Part shown: positions 1 through 11,171 of the stretch, piece by piece
Layout: every line of letters starts with the position of its first letter
Numbering within the stretch: the first letter of the stretch is position 1
Origin: Tetranychus cinnabarinus
Taxonomy: Eukaryota > Arthropoda > Arachnida > Trombidiformes > Tetranychidae
Assembly: GCA_022266195.1 (NCBI GenBank)
Contig: WHVY01000008.1
Span: forward strand, 3,409,501-3,473,500
Direction: 5' to 3'
Length of the DNA stretch: 64,000 nucleotides
Position numbers and translations under genes: made by a program
Notes under the pieces: generated by a model
Databases searched by the model: none
Seen by the model: the letters and a program-made list of their open reading frames with translations, nothing else
What the model was told of the DNA's origin: nothing

Positions 1-2
1 CA

Positions 3-2931
3 CTGAGAATCACAGCAAATTCAGTGTTTCATCAAAAGTACTCTCTCACCTTAAACTCCGTATTAGGAGATGGAACCTATTCCATTTGTACAAAGTGTGT
101 CGACCGAAAGACTGGCGAAGAATTCGCAGTGAAAATAGTGCATAAACAATCTGACATTACTTCTGAAGTTGAATCACTCAACATGTGCCAAGGACATCCC
201 AACATAGTGAACTTAGTGGAAGTGTTAACCGATGATTATTATACATATATAGTGCAAGAACTACTTCGTGGCGGTGAATTACTTGCCAAAGTTGGCAGCA
301 ACGGTGCTTTCAGTGAAGTGGAAGCATCTCGCCTATTCCGTGGTCTGGTCTCAGCTTTAAACTACATGCATACCAATCAAGTGGTCCACCGGGATATCAA
401 ACCTGAGGTAAGACAGATTTTCATTTTATCCCAATTAACTTTCACTTGTAGACTAAAACAAAATTAGAACGGAAATGCCTTGAAAAAAAAGAAAACGTTG
501 CCTGTTACTCATATTGCGTGGTTGTTAGAAAACAAAAAAAAATTATTTTCCTACTGTTTGTGTGAGTGTAATACTGTTTGCTGCCAATTCGATTGTCATT
601 AGTTTTCAGATCTCATTACAAATCCAAATGTTGTCTTAAAATGTCATTTTTTATTCCACAATCCCACATTAACAATTCACAATTTAATTTTCTGATAGCC
701 TAATCAACATTTTGCCACAACTTGTTAGTAACCTTTACTCCATCCTTCTCTCCTCTTCCCTCTATGTACGGATGCGAGTCCATTTTATTTATAGATTATT
801 CTCATTCCATCAATTTTTTCTTTTCTTGTTTACCAATGTAAACTGGAGACACCAATAAGTGTATCATGTTTTTTCAGTGTAAATGTGATTAGATTAGTTC
901 AATGGTGAAGGGCAAAATATACTTTATTCAAAACACGATAAATGTTTTATTTGCTTAGCTTCTTAACGTTGTTTTTTTCTCGTTAGTCATTATTGTCATT
1001 TTAAAAGCACAAAAATTTTGCTGATAAATGTTCAATATATGTATTTATTTATGTATTTTGGTAGGTCATGATGAGATAAAGTTGAGAGAGAAGGACGAGT
1101 GAAAGAAAAAGGTTGAAATTAAATGATATCTAGAGAATGAAGTGTTTGATAATGATAATAATAATGGTGATGAAGGATGAGAAGAAGAAAGAGGAAAGAA
1201 AGCTTACTTCGCTTCGGTTTACTTGTTTCAGGTCATTTGAGCATCAGTGATCCGAAGATGCCTTTAACCAGTCTTTTACCGGTCGTTGCCCTGATTGCTT
1301 CCATTTCATCCCTTTTATCACTTCTTTTTCATTTTCTTCTCTCTTTTATTTCTCTTTCCATTTTTCGTTCAATTTTTACCCTGTCTTCTGTTATATTTTT
1401 TGATATATCCTCTCACAGAGTTCATTACCTTGATTCGCCAGGAAAAAAAAATATTTGAAAAAAAGTAACAAAAAGATGAAGTCACAGATAGGTGACCTCA
1501 CTCGTAGGATTTATTTGCTTGTAGGAAAAAAAACACCATTCTCAGTTATCTGCAACTTTGTGAATGTCGCTGTAGATAGTTCATTCATCATGTTTTTTCA
1601 ACTCCAATCTCGCTGCTCTTTTCCTTGACTCTCTTGCTGTTAACATGTAACATTTTCATTCTGGACACGATTTGCTTTTTTTATCATCTCACCCAATTGT
1701 CATTACAATGTTCAATCATGCATGCAACTTTTGCCAGTAGAAAATTTTGAAATCATTTTGATGTTTATCATTAACATAATTGCTACATTACAACAGAAAA
1801 TGTAAATATAATTATTTAATAATCAGATATATTTATATGACGGAAAATGAAGTATTGGATAAACATTGCATCACTCATTGCCCCTTTTTATATTAATGGC
1901 ACATAACTTGATTTTTCAATGCATTCCAGTTCAACCTTTTGTTGATTTACATGTTTTTAACCTCAAATAGTAACATTTAAACTAATCTCAACCTTTTTTT
2001 TCATTTACAGAATTTGATATTTACCGATGACTCGCCTGACGCAGAATTAAAAATAATTGATTTTGGATTCGCCTGCAAAATATCTCGTAATGAAGTACTG
2101 AAATCGCCTTGTTGTACCTTTGTTTATGCAGCCCCTGAAGTGCTGAAGATAGCAAAGAAACTCAGCGCCAATGAATCTCGTACCTATCCAACGTCATCAT
2201 TCACATCTTCATCCGATCGCTACAGCTCATCAAGTCCACCATCAACACCGCCTGCCCTTTCACAATCAATTCAAGAACAATTGGCTAATATTCCCTTCGT
2301 GGTTAATCGATCTCCAGATAGCGACCGATCACATCACAGAGAGGATGGTTACACAGAAAGCTGTGATTTATGGAGCTTGGGCGCAGTGCTTTTTACCATG
2401 TTAGGTGGTAATCCGCCTTTTGCTCATGTTCATGACTTGTCTGCTTCAGATGTATTGGAAGGTATCAAGAATGGAGCTTTTGATATGAATGGACCAAATT
2501 GGGCTAAAGTTTCCACTGCTGCCAAATCATTGATCTCTGGTCTATTGGATGTCAATCCAGCTGCCCGGTTAAAATTATCTTACCTGACCTGTCACCCATG
2601 GGTCCAAGGACATTTCAACGAATCCTCAATGAACATAAGCTATCGTAGAACGCCATCAACACCACCTGGAACATATCTTCGTCAAGGTAGTCCTGGTTCA
2701 ACACCAGTTCCAACTGTTGGCTCGTTAAGACTGGCTGATGTCTCAGAAGCAATTTTGGCTAAACGTCGTGCCTGTAAAAGACTATTTGTCGACAACAATG
2801 GAAACGATTGTAGTCCTCACATCGAATCAAGTCATAAGAGAATCAAAACAGTGTTAACCAGAGAATATAATAGTTTAAATAATAATCTATTTTTGTTTAA
2901 AGCTCATCCTCTCCTATCTACCAAAAATTAA
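3..2931 (+). CDS. RPS6KA5: MSK-type ribosomal S6 kinase, C-terminal kinase domain (5' end outside window)
   Basis: Exons 3-407 and 2011-2931 give 441 residues; the gene starts upstream of the window. The CaMK-like C-terminal kinase domain of mitogen- and stress-activated kinases is visible: glycine loop near residue 21, lysine of AVKIV at 44, HRDIKPEN at 129-136, DFG at 152-154, APE at 176-178, then DLWSLG. In MSKs, p38/ERK phosphorylate a Thr-Pro in the activation loop; here the equivalent is Ser167-Pro (KSPCC). The tail has ILAKRR, as in MSK1, and is basic, fitting a nuclear chromatin/CREB kinase (fly JIL-1 group). Odd: about 64 extra Ser/Pro-rich residues (181-247) sit between APE and GYTESCD. 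The 1.6 kb intron 408-2010 shows no other gene. AATAAA signals lie at 3103 and 3119. MSK1 and MSK2 cannot be told apart here. Confidence 0.9.
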
Positions 2932-4033
2932 GCCTATTGTAAAAGATCCATTTTTTTCTAATTTATTCATATTATAAATCATATTCATCCTATATTTTGT
3001 CATTTTTGATTGTAAACCTAATCAAAACCTCTTGTCATTACTTGTCCATTCCCTCATAAATTTTCATCCCAAATTTTGGAATTTCTGCATGTAAATTCCA
3101 TCAATAAATTACTTTATCAATAAAAGACTCAATTTGAAAGAATTAAGTTTCTCTTTTTTATTTACTGAATAAGTCATCGGAATAATTATTACTATTTACT
3201 CAAATATTTAAAGGTAAACTGAAGCAGATATGATTGATGGCCGATATGAGAGATGACTGATATAGCACATAATCTAAAATTAGCTTCATTTTGATTGCTG
3301 CTCAATCATTGAAATGAATCAAAATCACGAATTAATTGTATCCTTAAATGTACAAAATTTGTCGTTTCAAGATTGGTCATCTAACATAAAATGACATTTG
3401 ATAACTTTCAGTTGTAATGATTGTTTTTATAAAAGTTTGGTTGAATAACAATGTCAAAATAAAAACAAATCATTACATTAGAGCATTTCAGTTTAATTAA
3501 GGGTAATAGCAATAAATGTTTATAAACACGCACATCGTTTAAATTTAATTAATTTGCACGGAATTGAGATAGTCATAGTTTAAACAACACTTTGACCCAT
3601 TAATCAATTGTTGACTCAATTATGGTTCCCTCTAAAATAAAGATCATCAAGAAATATATAAATAAAGTAGTAACCCTATTTGATTGGGGTTTTTAATTTT
3701 TGTTTCAAATATCAATCCGGTAACAAAGTGAATAAATCAAGATGAAATAGATTAGCTCAAGAAATGGACGTTTTATTGGAAGTGCATTGTGCGTCGAAAC
3801 TTGCCATGGCATGACTTCGCGATTCAGTATGTACCAGCCTTTGACGCATTCCCACAATCATATGCAAGACAATTCATTGTACTTGAATTAGGTTTTATAA
3901 TACATTACAATCTTTAGTATAAGATTAGCCATATTGTCAAATCGTCAGGAAATAAACTTGACCATGACCATGATTTAGTTGAGAAAATCTGTTTGGTATT
4001 AAGATTGAAATTCAAATCTTTAGTTTATTTCGT
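2932..4033. other. convergent intergenic region
   Basis: This lies between the stop of the MSK-type kinase and the stop of COMMD10. The first 200 bp are the kinase 3' UTR, with poly(A) signals at 3103-3108 and 3119-3124. The rest is AT-rich and I see no gene or clear repeat in it. Confidence 0.6.
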
Positions 4034-4747
4034 TTAACTCGAAGGTAACTGAAGTATCTTGGAATCGATTTGATTTTGAATTTCCTCTAATTGGTTGTAG
4101 AAACTTTTCAACTGATCCGAGTCAAATTCTAGAGAGTGTTTCTTTCCTTCGTCATCGTCATTTGATAACAGCTCTAAATCTAGTTGCATTTTGATCTTTT
4201 CCAAATTAGAAGCATTATTCTGGTTACATTGAACCCTGACTTTCCAATTAACATCAGTAAGAAGACTTGAAGATAACCCAAAGGTTTCCTGTTTGAGCTG
4301 ATTCACTTTGTCAGCTGAGCAATTGGCCCAGGCTTGGGCAAATGTGACAGCTTTCTCCTCAGCCATACCAATATTCATTAATTGTGGTAACACTGATTTA
4401 GGTTTAGATAAATTGTAGACTACTTTTCTTGATATTGAAACCAAACAGTCAATCAAATCGCCCAAAACATCTTGATTTGGAATATTGAACACTTTCATCA
4501 GTTTCTCCTCTTCCTCCTGGTTGAATATTTTATCATCATCAAATGTCAGTCTTTCAAATATTCGTGTCATCAGAGGCCTGAATTTAGCTGAATCCAAATT
4601 GTTAATAAGCTCCACGTTATTGGACAATCTAAACCGATACAATATAGAAAGATAATTATTAGGATTAGCATTGAAATTCAAGTTGAAACAGTTTATTGCA
4701 TTGGAAAAATAAGAAAACAATACTTACTCCGGTATGTCTTCAAACAT
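4034..4747 (-). CDS. COMMD10: COMM domain-containing protein 10
   Basis: Exon 1 is 4747-4728 (20 bp, MFEDIPE) and exon 2 is 4628-4034; together 204 residues, close to the roughly 200 of the family. COMMD10 is a subunit of the COMMD/CCDC22/CCDC93 (Commander) complex, which works in endosomal recycling and NF-kB/cullin control. The N-terminal helical part has the ...FPRLLTRI-like stretch KFRPLMTRIFERL. The C-terminal COMM domain begins at LLTDVNWKVRVQ, matching the family's L-x-D-V-x-W signature, and ends FYNQLEEIQNQIDS as in COMMD10. The tiny first exon is supported by a GTAAGT donor and an intact frame (615 bp in total). Its start codon faces the NitFhit start 223 bp away. Confidence 0.88.
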
Positions 4748-4970
4748 TTTTATTGGATGATGATCACAATTCCGGTGTTGAATTAATGTTTTAATAGATT
4801 AAAAATAAATAATTAATTTCTTAACAGCTTTACTATTAGCTGGATAAACGCCTTCAATTAAAAACTACCTTTGGTAACTCTACTCTATGATCATGCTTCA
4901 ACATAAAAATAATCAGCTGGGTTCATAGCATCAGATATAAACAGGTTTAGTTTGTTTACATTGGTAGAAC
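4748..4970. promoter_or_regulatory. divergent COMMD10/NitFhit promoter region
   Basis: Only 223 bp separate the two divergent start codons, so this interval must hold both core promoters or a single bidirectional one. It contains a CAGCTG E-box-like hexamer at 4914-4919; the same hexamer occurs in the tafazzin/TIM50 divergent region. No clear TATA box is placed for either gene. Confidence 0.55.
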
Positions 4971-6474
4971 ATGCTTACCCGTAAATTAATTTTTTCATTG
5001 ATATCTTCGAATTTTCATTCTTTTGAGGCCTCATCTTCGATCCAACCAATTAGACTTCTTAGTAGAATGGCGGAAAATGCCCATCGTAAAGGTAAAAAAT
5101 TAATTGCTGTTTGTCAGCTTAACTGTAAAGCTAACAAAGAGGAAAACTATAATGTGAGTGAAAAGTTAATTCAAGAAGCTTCATCAAATGGCTGTTCAAT
5201 GGCATTTCTACCTGAATGTTTTGATATGATCAATGAGACAAGGAAGGACACTTTAGCCAAATTGGAGCCGCTTGATGGTCCATTGATCACTAAATATCGA
5301 GATTTAGCTAAATCTTGCAATATTTGGCTTTCCCTAGGTGGTTTGCATGAAAAACGAGAACACAATGGTAAGAAAAAATAGCTAAATTTATTCATCTAAT
5401 TTAAGCTATCTTTAATAACATTTTGTATTATTTCATTTTTTTCTAGAGGATGGTAAAGCATCCAATGCTCACATTGTTATCAATAGCTCTGGAGAAATCG
5501 TCTCAGTTTATCGTAAAACTCACCTTTTCAACCTTGATATTCCCGGTGTCGTTCATCTGGTTGAATCTGAATTTTCAGTTGCTGGTGATAAGATAGTACC
5601 ACCTGTTCAAACTCCTGTCGGTAAACTTGGTCTTGGTATTTGTTACGATGTGAGGTTCCCTGAGCTTGCAATATCTCTGGCAAAAGCTGGAGCCGACATC
5701 TTATCCTATCCTTCATCATTTACAGTGCCTACAGGATCAGCTCATTGGGAAACACTTCTTCGTTGTCGTGCCATAGAGAATCAATGTTATGTAGTAGCAG
5801 CAGCTCAAACGGGATTCCATAACAGCAAACGATCTTCATGGGGTCATTCCATGGTAGTTGACCCTTGGGGTAGCATAATTGCTCAAGTGGGTGAAGAAGT
5901 GGGTTTAGCAATAGCTATAATTGACCCTGAGCTTCAACGTAAAGTTCGAGCCAAGTTACCCGTTTGGACTGATCGAAGAAGCGACCTGTATGGTGAAGTA
6001 ATTACTCCTATAGAAAATTGTGATCCAGATGCTGAATCTGAATATAATTTTGGACCTGTTAAAATTCACCCAAGCCAAGTTTTTTATCGTACTCAACATT
6101 CTTATGCATTTGTAAACCATAGACCTTTCCTTCCAGGACATTCGTTAGTCGCTCCTTTAAGGGCTGGTGCTGTTCGTGTAACTGACCTAACCTCAGCTGA
6201 AATAACTGATTTCTTTACTTGCATCCAAAAAGTTCAAAAAGCCTTGGAAACCGAGTATTCAGCAACTTCATCATCAATTGCTATTCAAGACGGACCTGAT
6301 GCTGGACGCTCAGTTGAACATCTTCATGCTCATGTTGTGGCAAGAAAACCTAACGATTTTGAAGCCGATTTCATATTTGCATTAGCAACTCATGATAAAA
6401 GTGATAAACCAATAAGAAGTGCATCTGACATGAAAGCTGAAAGCGATCGAATGCGTAAATATTTTTATCATTAG
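4971..6474 (+). CDS. NitFhit: NitFhit fusion protein (nitrilase + fragile histidine triad hydrolase)
   Basis: Exons 4971-5367 and 5447-6474 encode 474 residues. The N-terminal nitrilase (Nit1-type, deaminated glutathione amidase) has the catalytic triad Glu82 (LPECF), Lys156 (YRKTHLF) and Cys198 (CYDVRFPE). The C-terminal part is a Fhit diadenosine-triphosphate hydrolase with histidine triad H424-L-H426-A-H428 and the substrate-side stretch IQDGPDAGRSVEH. Flies and nematodes carry the same fusion; vertebrates have two separate genes. Residues 1-32 are rich in Ser/Arg/hydrophobic residues and look like a mitochondrial presequence. A second in-frame Met33 would give a cytosolic form, so dual targeting is plausible. 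The intron falls inside the Nit domain. Divergent partner of COMMD10. Confidence 0.95.
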
Positions 6475-7124
6475 TGGTCTAATGAAAACTTAGTGAATCC
6501 TTTAATCCTTTTAATCGTCACCATGGGACTGTTATGATTTGTTTATTATGTCTTTATTGTTTAATTGTTATCATATTATTGATAATTTTGTTGGCCAACA
6601 ATATTTTTTACGCTTATTTGAAAGCGATTAAATGAGATGAAAAGCTTTCACTGGAATAGATTCAGAATTAATTGAAACTTGATTCAAACACATTTTACCT
6701 TTGCTCAACAAAAGGATTCAAAAAAACCCAACAACAATGTGTTAATAAATCACCGGATATGTCCAATCAGGACATGATGATTAAATATTGAGAGTTAAGT
6801 AAATAAAATTGCATTTAGTACAAATGTAATCTGGTTTGAAGTAAACATCATTGATTCGGTCGTATAGTAACCCATAATTTGCTGGTTTTCATTCACTTTT
6901 TTACTTTAATTATTAATGTTTGTGTTGCAGCTCTTTAATATGAGGATATAATCGCAACGATGTTTGTACAAGGTCCAAATTTTACTCTAATTCAAACAAA
7001 ATTGTCAAAATCAGATTGTCATCGATTGAAACCATCATTTTACGGTTAAAAATCAATCCATTATCAGCAAACTATTTTACAACTTACGTACAAATTCACA
7101 AATCGGGTATTTGAATTCAGAAAG
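6475..7124. other. intergenic region NitFhit - sushi gene 1
   Basis: It contains the NitFhit 3' UTR (candidate AATAAA at 6802) and upstream sequence of the first sushi gene. No other gene or repeat is seen. Confidence 0.5.
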
Positions 7125-7799
7125 ATGTTTTACCGAACTATAAGTTTCCTTTCAATTTTTATTGTACTGTTTAAACATGTTTCGACTGATTGTCCCCTGA
7201 TTAATATTCCTCCAGGGGCTATTGTTATTTCTGGATGTTCAACAGTAACAAATTCAGTTTGTTCCATTCGGTGTACTTCAACGGGTGTCGTTCAGTCGCA
7301 AATTTGTCAAGTCAACGGATTATGGTCAGGAACGCCATTCAATTGTATGATTAACTAAAAATCCTAGTCATTTGTAGGTGAGTAATTGTATGTTATTATC
7401 TTCATTACTAGGTTTTGGAACTGGATTTGGACAAGGATTCGGTACAAATTTTGGTCAAGGTTTTGGAGCCAATTTTGGACAGGGTTTTATCGGACAAGCA
7501 AATTGCGCAAGTTTAGCGGTTCCAGTTAATGGTTTGTATTCTGGAAATTGTTCACCAGGAATTGTTGGTGGTACCTGCGCTTTCCAGTGCAGACCAGGTT
7601 TTGTGATTAGAGGCACTTCCATATTGTCTTGTCTCAGTACAGGCACTTGGTCAGCAGCAACTCCAACCTGTGTACCACAAACTCAGAGTAAGTTTATTTG
7701 GTAGCCATGGGTAAAATAAATAACTTGATTGTTTATAATTTTATTTCCTTTCGAACGACAGCTCGTTGGTATCTACTTATTAGACGTTGGCTGGGTTGA
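7125..7799 (+). CDS. small secreted protein with two sushi (CCP)-like modules, copy 1
   Basis: Exons 7125-7344, 7412-7687 and 7762-7799 give 177 residues. A signal peptide (MFYRTISFLSIFIVLFKHVST) precedes a six-cysteine module (DCP...NC), a Gly/Phe/Gln-rich linker of repeated GQGFG/NFGQGF units, a second six-cysteine module with the CCP-like GTW...PTC ending, and the tail TRWYLLIRRWLG. CCP modules mediate adhesion and complement-like recognition, but no specific partner can be named. The last exon is only 38 bp; its start is fixed by phase and by the paralogue at 49.2-50.0 kb, which has the same three-exon plan and tail. The short repeats in the linker suggest fast length change. A poly(A) signal lies at 7994. 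Confidence 0.8.
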
Positions 7800-8073
7800 G
7801 GTACTCAAATAATCTCATCAAGATAATCATTCTAATTGTGTTTATTTGGTATGATTAAAACCTAAAACAAAAATCTTATTCTTGATTTATGGGAATTAGA
7901 ATCTAAATACTACTTTCCCTAATTTTTTTCCAATATAAAATTCACCAAATATTTGTATTGCAGCATTTTTATGTAATTTATAGTACTTCTTGTAATAAAT
8001 AAAAGTCTATTCTATCGACAGTTTTCAATTACAATTGTATTTTACAATGTTGATTGTTCGGATGCGGTGAGCT

Positions 8074-9024
8074 TTAAACTGACCAATGAGCCTTCATGGC
8101 TTCCAATTTCAGCTTTTTGACTTCATCTTCCAAATATTTACAAATAGCGATCCGTTTATCTTCCATTGTTTTACAAGATATAACATGCTGTTGACAAATC
8201 CAATTGATTAGATCATTATCAAATTGAATAGAGCCTTCTTTCCTTATATAGACAGTTACACGTTTCATTATACGAGGTATATATGGTTTAACATTGGGCA
8301 GAATTTCATTCATTCCAATATGATAAAAGGGTAACAATTCGAGTTGATCAATAGCTCCTCCTGGTTCTAAGGTTTCCAAAATTAAACGGCTTACTCCCCA
8401 TTTGAAGTGGTAAGGTTTAGCATCATGATCTTCTTTATTACTCAATGTTAAATGAGAATGGCAGTTGGAATTGACTAGCTTGACATTGTCAACATCAAAC
8501 TCTTCAGCAACCTTTCCTTGAGGGAAACAATGCAGAAATTTTTTGTCCCTCAACAATTGTATAGCAAAATCAATAGCTGGTTGGTAAATTCCTTTGCCTC
8601 TTTCCACAGGAAATGTTTGTCCCATTCCAAAAAATAATGTATGCCATGATTTGGTGAAACAGATATCATCAGCAGCACCAATCCAACGATGTCTATCATT
8701 GTTTATTTGCCAAGACCAGGGTAATAAAGCACCCCAAAGAACAGGATCATCCAAACATGATGAATGGTTGGAAATAGTTAACAGTGGTTTGTTCGATGAT
8801 CCATTGTAATTTTGTTCAGCGGCTTTGATGAAGCTTTCATGATTAACAACAGTAAAGTGATTCAACTTGGTCCATAATTTGGCAGCTAGACCAACAATTA
8901 CCACATTAACAGCTGAGCCTAATTTAACCAAGTTGTGACGAGATGATAATGGTTTACCCAATGGAAACAAATCAGTCCTCCATGGCTTCCACGGTGGATT
9001 ACTTGTACCGTTTTCTCTCAACAT
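8074..9024 (-). CDS. TAZ: tafazzin, cardiolipin-remodelling acyltransferase
   Basis: A single uninterrupted reading frame of 316 residues. Tafazzin is a CoA-independent phospholipid-lysophospholipid transacylase of mitochondrial membranes that gives cardiolipin its mature acyl chains. The acyltransferase HX4D motif is H87-SSCL-D92 inside TISNHSSCLDDP. The second motif is FPQGK (167-171), where most homologues have FPEGK. WKLWTKL-like sequence near residue 50 and the GWGVSRLI-type segment KWGVSRLILE also fit. The family is usually 260-380 residues and multi-exon; the intronless form here is notable. It is convergent with sushi gene 1 and divergent from TIM50. Confidence 0.93.
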   Translation of the reverse strand: MLRENGTSNPPWKPWRTDLFPLGKPLSSRHNLVKLGSAVNVVIVGLAAKLWTKLNHFTVVNHESFIKAAEQNYNGSSNKPLLTISNHSSCLDDPVLWGALLPWSWQINNDRHRWIGAADDICFTKSWHTLFFGMGQTFPVERGKGIYQPAIDFAIQLLRDKKFLHCFPQGKVAEEFDVDNVKLVNSNCHSHLTLSNKEDHDAKPYHFKWGVSRLILETLEPGGAIDQLELLPFYHIGMNEILPNVKPYIPRIMKRVTVYIRKEGSIQFDNDLINWICQQHVISCKTMEDKRIAICKYLEDEVKKLKLEAMKAHWSV

Positions 9025-9246
9025 TCATAACTTGATTGTATTAATACTGATTTAATTGTAAGAAATATAAACAATATTTGATAATAAAAAACAACAAACA
9101 GATGAAAGAAACTGAATCTATGATATTATGATATACGATACATCGATACTCGGATACTTGAATCCACATGTTTATCAGCTGACAAATTAATCTTTTTTTT
9201 AGTATTCAATTTTCAGTAATTTGTCTTTTTAATAAATATCTGTATC
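9025..9246. promoter_or_regulatory. divergent tafazzin/TIM50 promoter region
   Basis: The two start codons are 222 bp apart. The interval holds ATCGATA (9142-9148), which resembles the insect DRE core, and CAGCTG (9176-9181), the hexamer also found between COMMD10 and NitFhit. The motif assignments come from known insect core-promoter elements and are not tested. Confidence 0.5.
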
Positions 9247-10350
9247 ATGTTTGTGATTAATGGTCGTGCTGTATTTAGCGTTGCCTCGTGCCTCCGTAAA
9301 GTGACAGTAAAACATCTATTGGTAAATCGAGCACGTCCTGTATTTTGTTTGGATACTCAAGCATTTTCTGTTAGAAGTAATAATTTCGATCCTTTTCATG
9401 GTGCTGTAAGCAATCTTTTTCGCCACAAAAGTTCATTTCATCGTTTTATTTCAACTGTAAATATCAACGATGACGAAGCAAAAGAAAAGAAACGAAAAAT
9501 GGAAAGAACTGTTCGATGGAGTATGTGGGGATTGCTCACATTTTTCACCGGTTCCACTGTTTTAGCTCTCCATGAATGGGGTAAACCTGAACTTGACGAA
9601 GAAGGAAAACCTATTCATGACCAATTCTCTGAAAGATCCATCGCTTTACAATATATTTTAAGGACTATTGATAAAGTCAAAAGGGAATGGCAAATTTATA
9701 AAGAACCATCACGGGACTTATTGCTTCCTCCGCCATTGGAGCATCCTTATATCCAACCTAAATATACTTTAGTCATAGAATCAAATGGTTTACTATTTAA
9801 TCCAGAATGGACCTACAAAACAGGCTGGAGATTCAAGAGGAGACCTTTTGTCGATTATTTTCTTACTCAATGTGGCCCACCTTTATTTGAAGTTGTTGTT
9901 TTCACCTCAGACTCTGGTTGGACAACAGCAGGAATGATTGAAAGTTTAGATCCTAAAGCAAATGTGATGCATTGGCTTTTCCGAGATTCAACCCGATACA
10001 TGAATGGAGTTCGTCTTAAAGATTTAAATTGTTTGAATAGAGATCTGTCCAAGGTAATCATGGTAGATTGGGAGAAAGATGCCTGTCAATTGAACCCAGA
10101 TAATTGTTTAATATTAAAAAAATACGAAGGAGAAGATAATGACAAAGTATTATTTGAATTAGCGCTTTTCCTGCGCACCATTGCAGTTCAAGATGTTAAT
10201 GATGTTAGACCTATTATTCGTCATTATCAACAATTCGATGATCCACTGGAGGCTTTCAAAGAAAATCAAAGATTAGCCATGGAAAAAGAAGAAGAACAGA
10301 AAAACAAATCAAAGAGCCAGTCATTTGTGAGCACATTTAAGCGTAAATAG
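9247..10350 (+). CDS. TIMM50: mitochondrial import inner membrane translocase subunit TIM50
   Basis: A single reading frame of 367 residues. TIM50 is the intermembrane-space receptor of the TIM23 complex, passing presequence proteins from TOM to TIM23. Residues 1-75 are a long basic presequence, residues 91-109 (WSMWGLLTFFTGSTVLALH) the single transmembrane helix, and residues about 165-320 the FCP1/NIF-like phosphatase fold (GWRFKRRPFVDYF, VVFTSDSG, LFRDSTRYMNG, CLNRDLSKVIMVD). The DxDxT catalytic motif of active phosphatases is replaced by IESNG, as expected for animal TIM50, so it is a non-enzymatic receptor. The C-terminus is a charged coil rich in Glu/Lys. A poly(A) signal lies at 10494. 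Confidence 0.95.
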   Translation: MFVINGRAVFSVASCLRKVTVKHLLVNRARPVFCLDTQAFSVRSNNFDPFHGAVSNLFRHKSSFHRFISTVNINDDEAKEKKRKMERTVRWSMWGLLTFFTGSTVLALHEWGKPELDEEGKPIHDQFSERSIALQYILRTIDKVKREWQIYKEPSRDLLLPPPLEHPYIQPKYTLVIESNGLLFNPEWTYKTGWRFKRRPFVDYFLTQCGPPLFEVVVFTSDSGWTTAGMIESLDPKANVMHWLFRDSTRYMNGVRLKDLNCLNRDLSKVIMVDWEKDACQLNPDNCLILKKYEGEDNDKVLFELALFLRTIAVQDVNDVRPIIRHYQQFDDPLEAFKENQRLAMEKEEEQKNKSKSQSFVSTFKRK

Positions 10351-11171
10351 TTCTAAACACATAGTCCTAATTGTAACTAAAGCATTGTAACTAAAAACTT
10401 ATCTTACTAAAAAATAACTATTGTCAAACTTATTGTATCCGTAAATTTGACGAAAATTATCTTGTTTATTTTCCAGTCAGAATAATAAATAGTGATTTAA
10501 ACTTACATTCTTACTCTCGGTTTGTAAAGGCTATTTTTGTTTAAGTTTTTTACGAAAGCTGAAGACTGGATGAGCTCGGTTGGTCAAAGAACGGGCAATG
10601 ATCAACACAATCTGAGATTTGTCAAATTGATTGTGGCTTTTCTCAACAAGAAACAACATTTCCATTCAAAACTTTCAGACTGGCGAACTACTTGGTGTAG
10701 GGTTAGTACGGGTTGTTAAGAAATGAACTTCGGATGTTTGCACCCGAATATTTTTCGAATATATTATCATTCAAACGTCCGGAGTTCTTTTCTAACACCC
10801 GGTATTAGCATTTGAAGTATTTTCTTTATTTTCATCCGACTTCTTACGAGATTCAGCGATTCGGTGACCAGTTTTACTACAGTAAAAAGTAAAGATCGAT
10901 TTCGATGATTAAAATTACAAAAACAGTCAATCAAATAACAAAAAGGTTAAGAAACTCATCAAAGAAAGTTCAAATCAAATTAATTCTCAATTAATTGATA
11001 TTTAAATTTTTTCTTTATTAAAGTAAAATTGTTCTTGATAAAAATAAGTTAGATCATGGAGACATGTTAAAATTCATGTTTTTGCATACTGTTTAAATGT
11101 TTGAAATTGTAATAAAAAATGGCAAAATATTTGGCTAAATGTTATGAATATGATACTCATCATATTTCAAG
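10351..11171. other. convergent intergenic region TIM50 - BPHL
   Basis: It holds the TIM50 3' UTR and a 91-bp inverted repeat at 10710-10800. The remaining sequence is AT-rich with no gene that I can support. Confidence 0.5.
10710..10800. repeat. short imperfect inverted repeat
   Basis: The left end GGGTTGTTAAGAAATGAACT pairs with the reverse complement of the right end, GGGTGTTAGAAAAGAACTCC, with a short A/T spacer. It could be a tiny foldback (MITE-like) element or a hairpin. No convincing target-site duplication was found. Confidence 0.5.

Noticed and set aside
1177..1458. 93-codon open frame in the MSK intron
   Set aside because: It is in pyrimidine-rich intron sequence between well-placed splice sites, with hydrophobic low-complexity translation and no homology.
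10537..10719. 60-codon open frame after TIM50
   Set aside because: Short, overlaps the hairpin region, no leader or domain and no splice partner.
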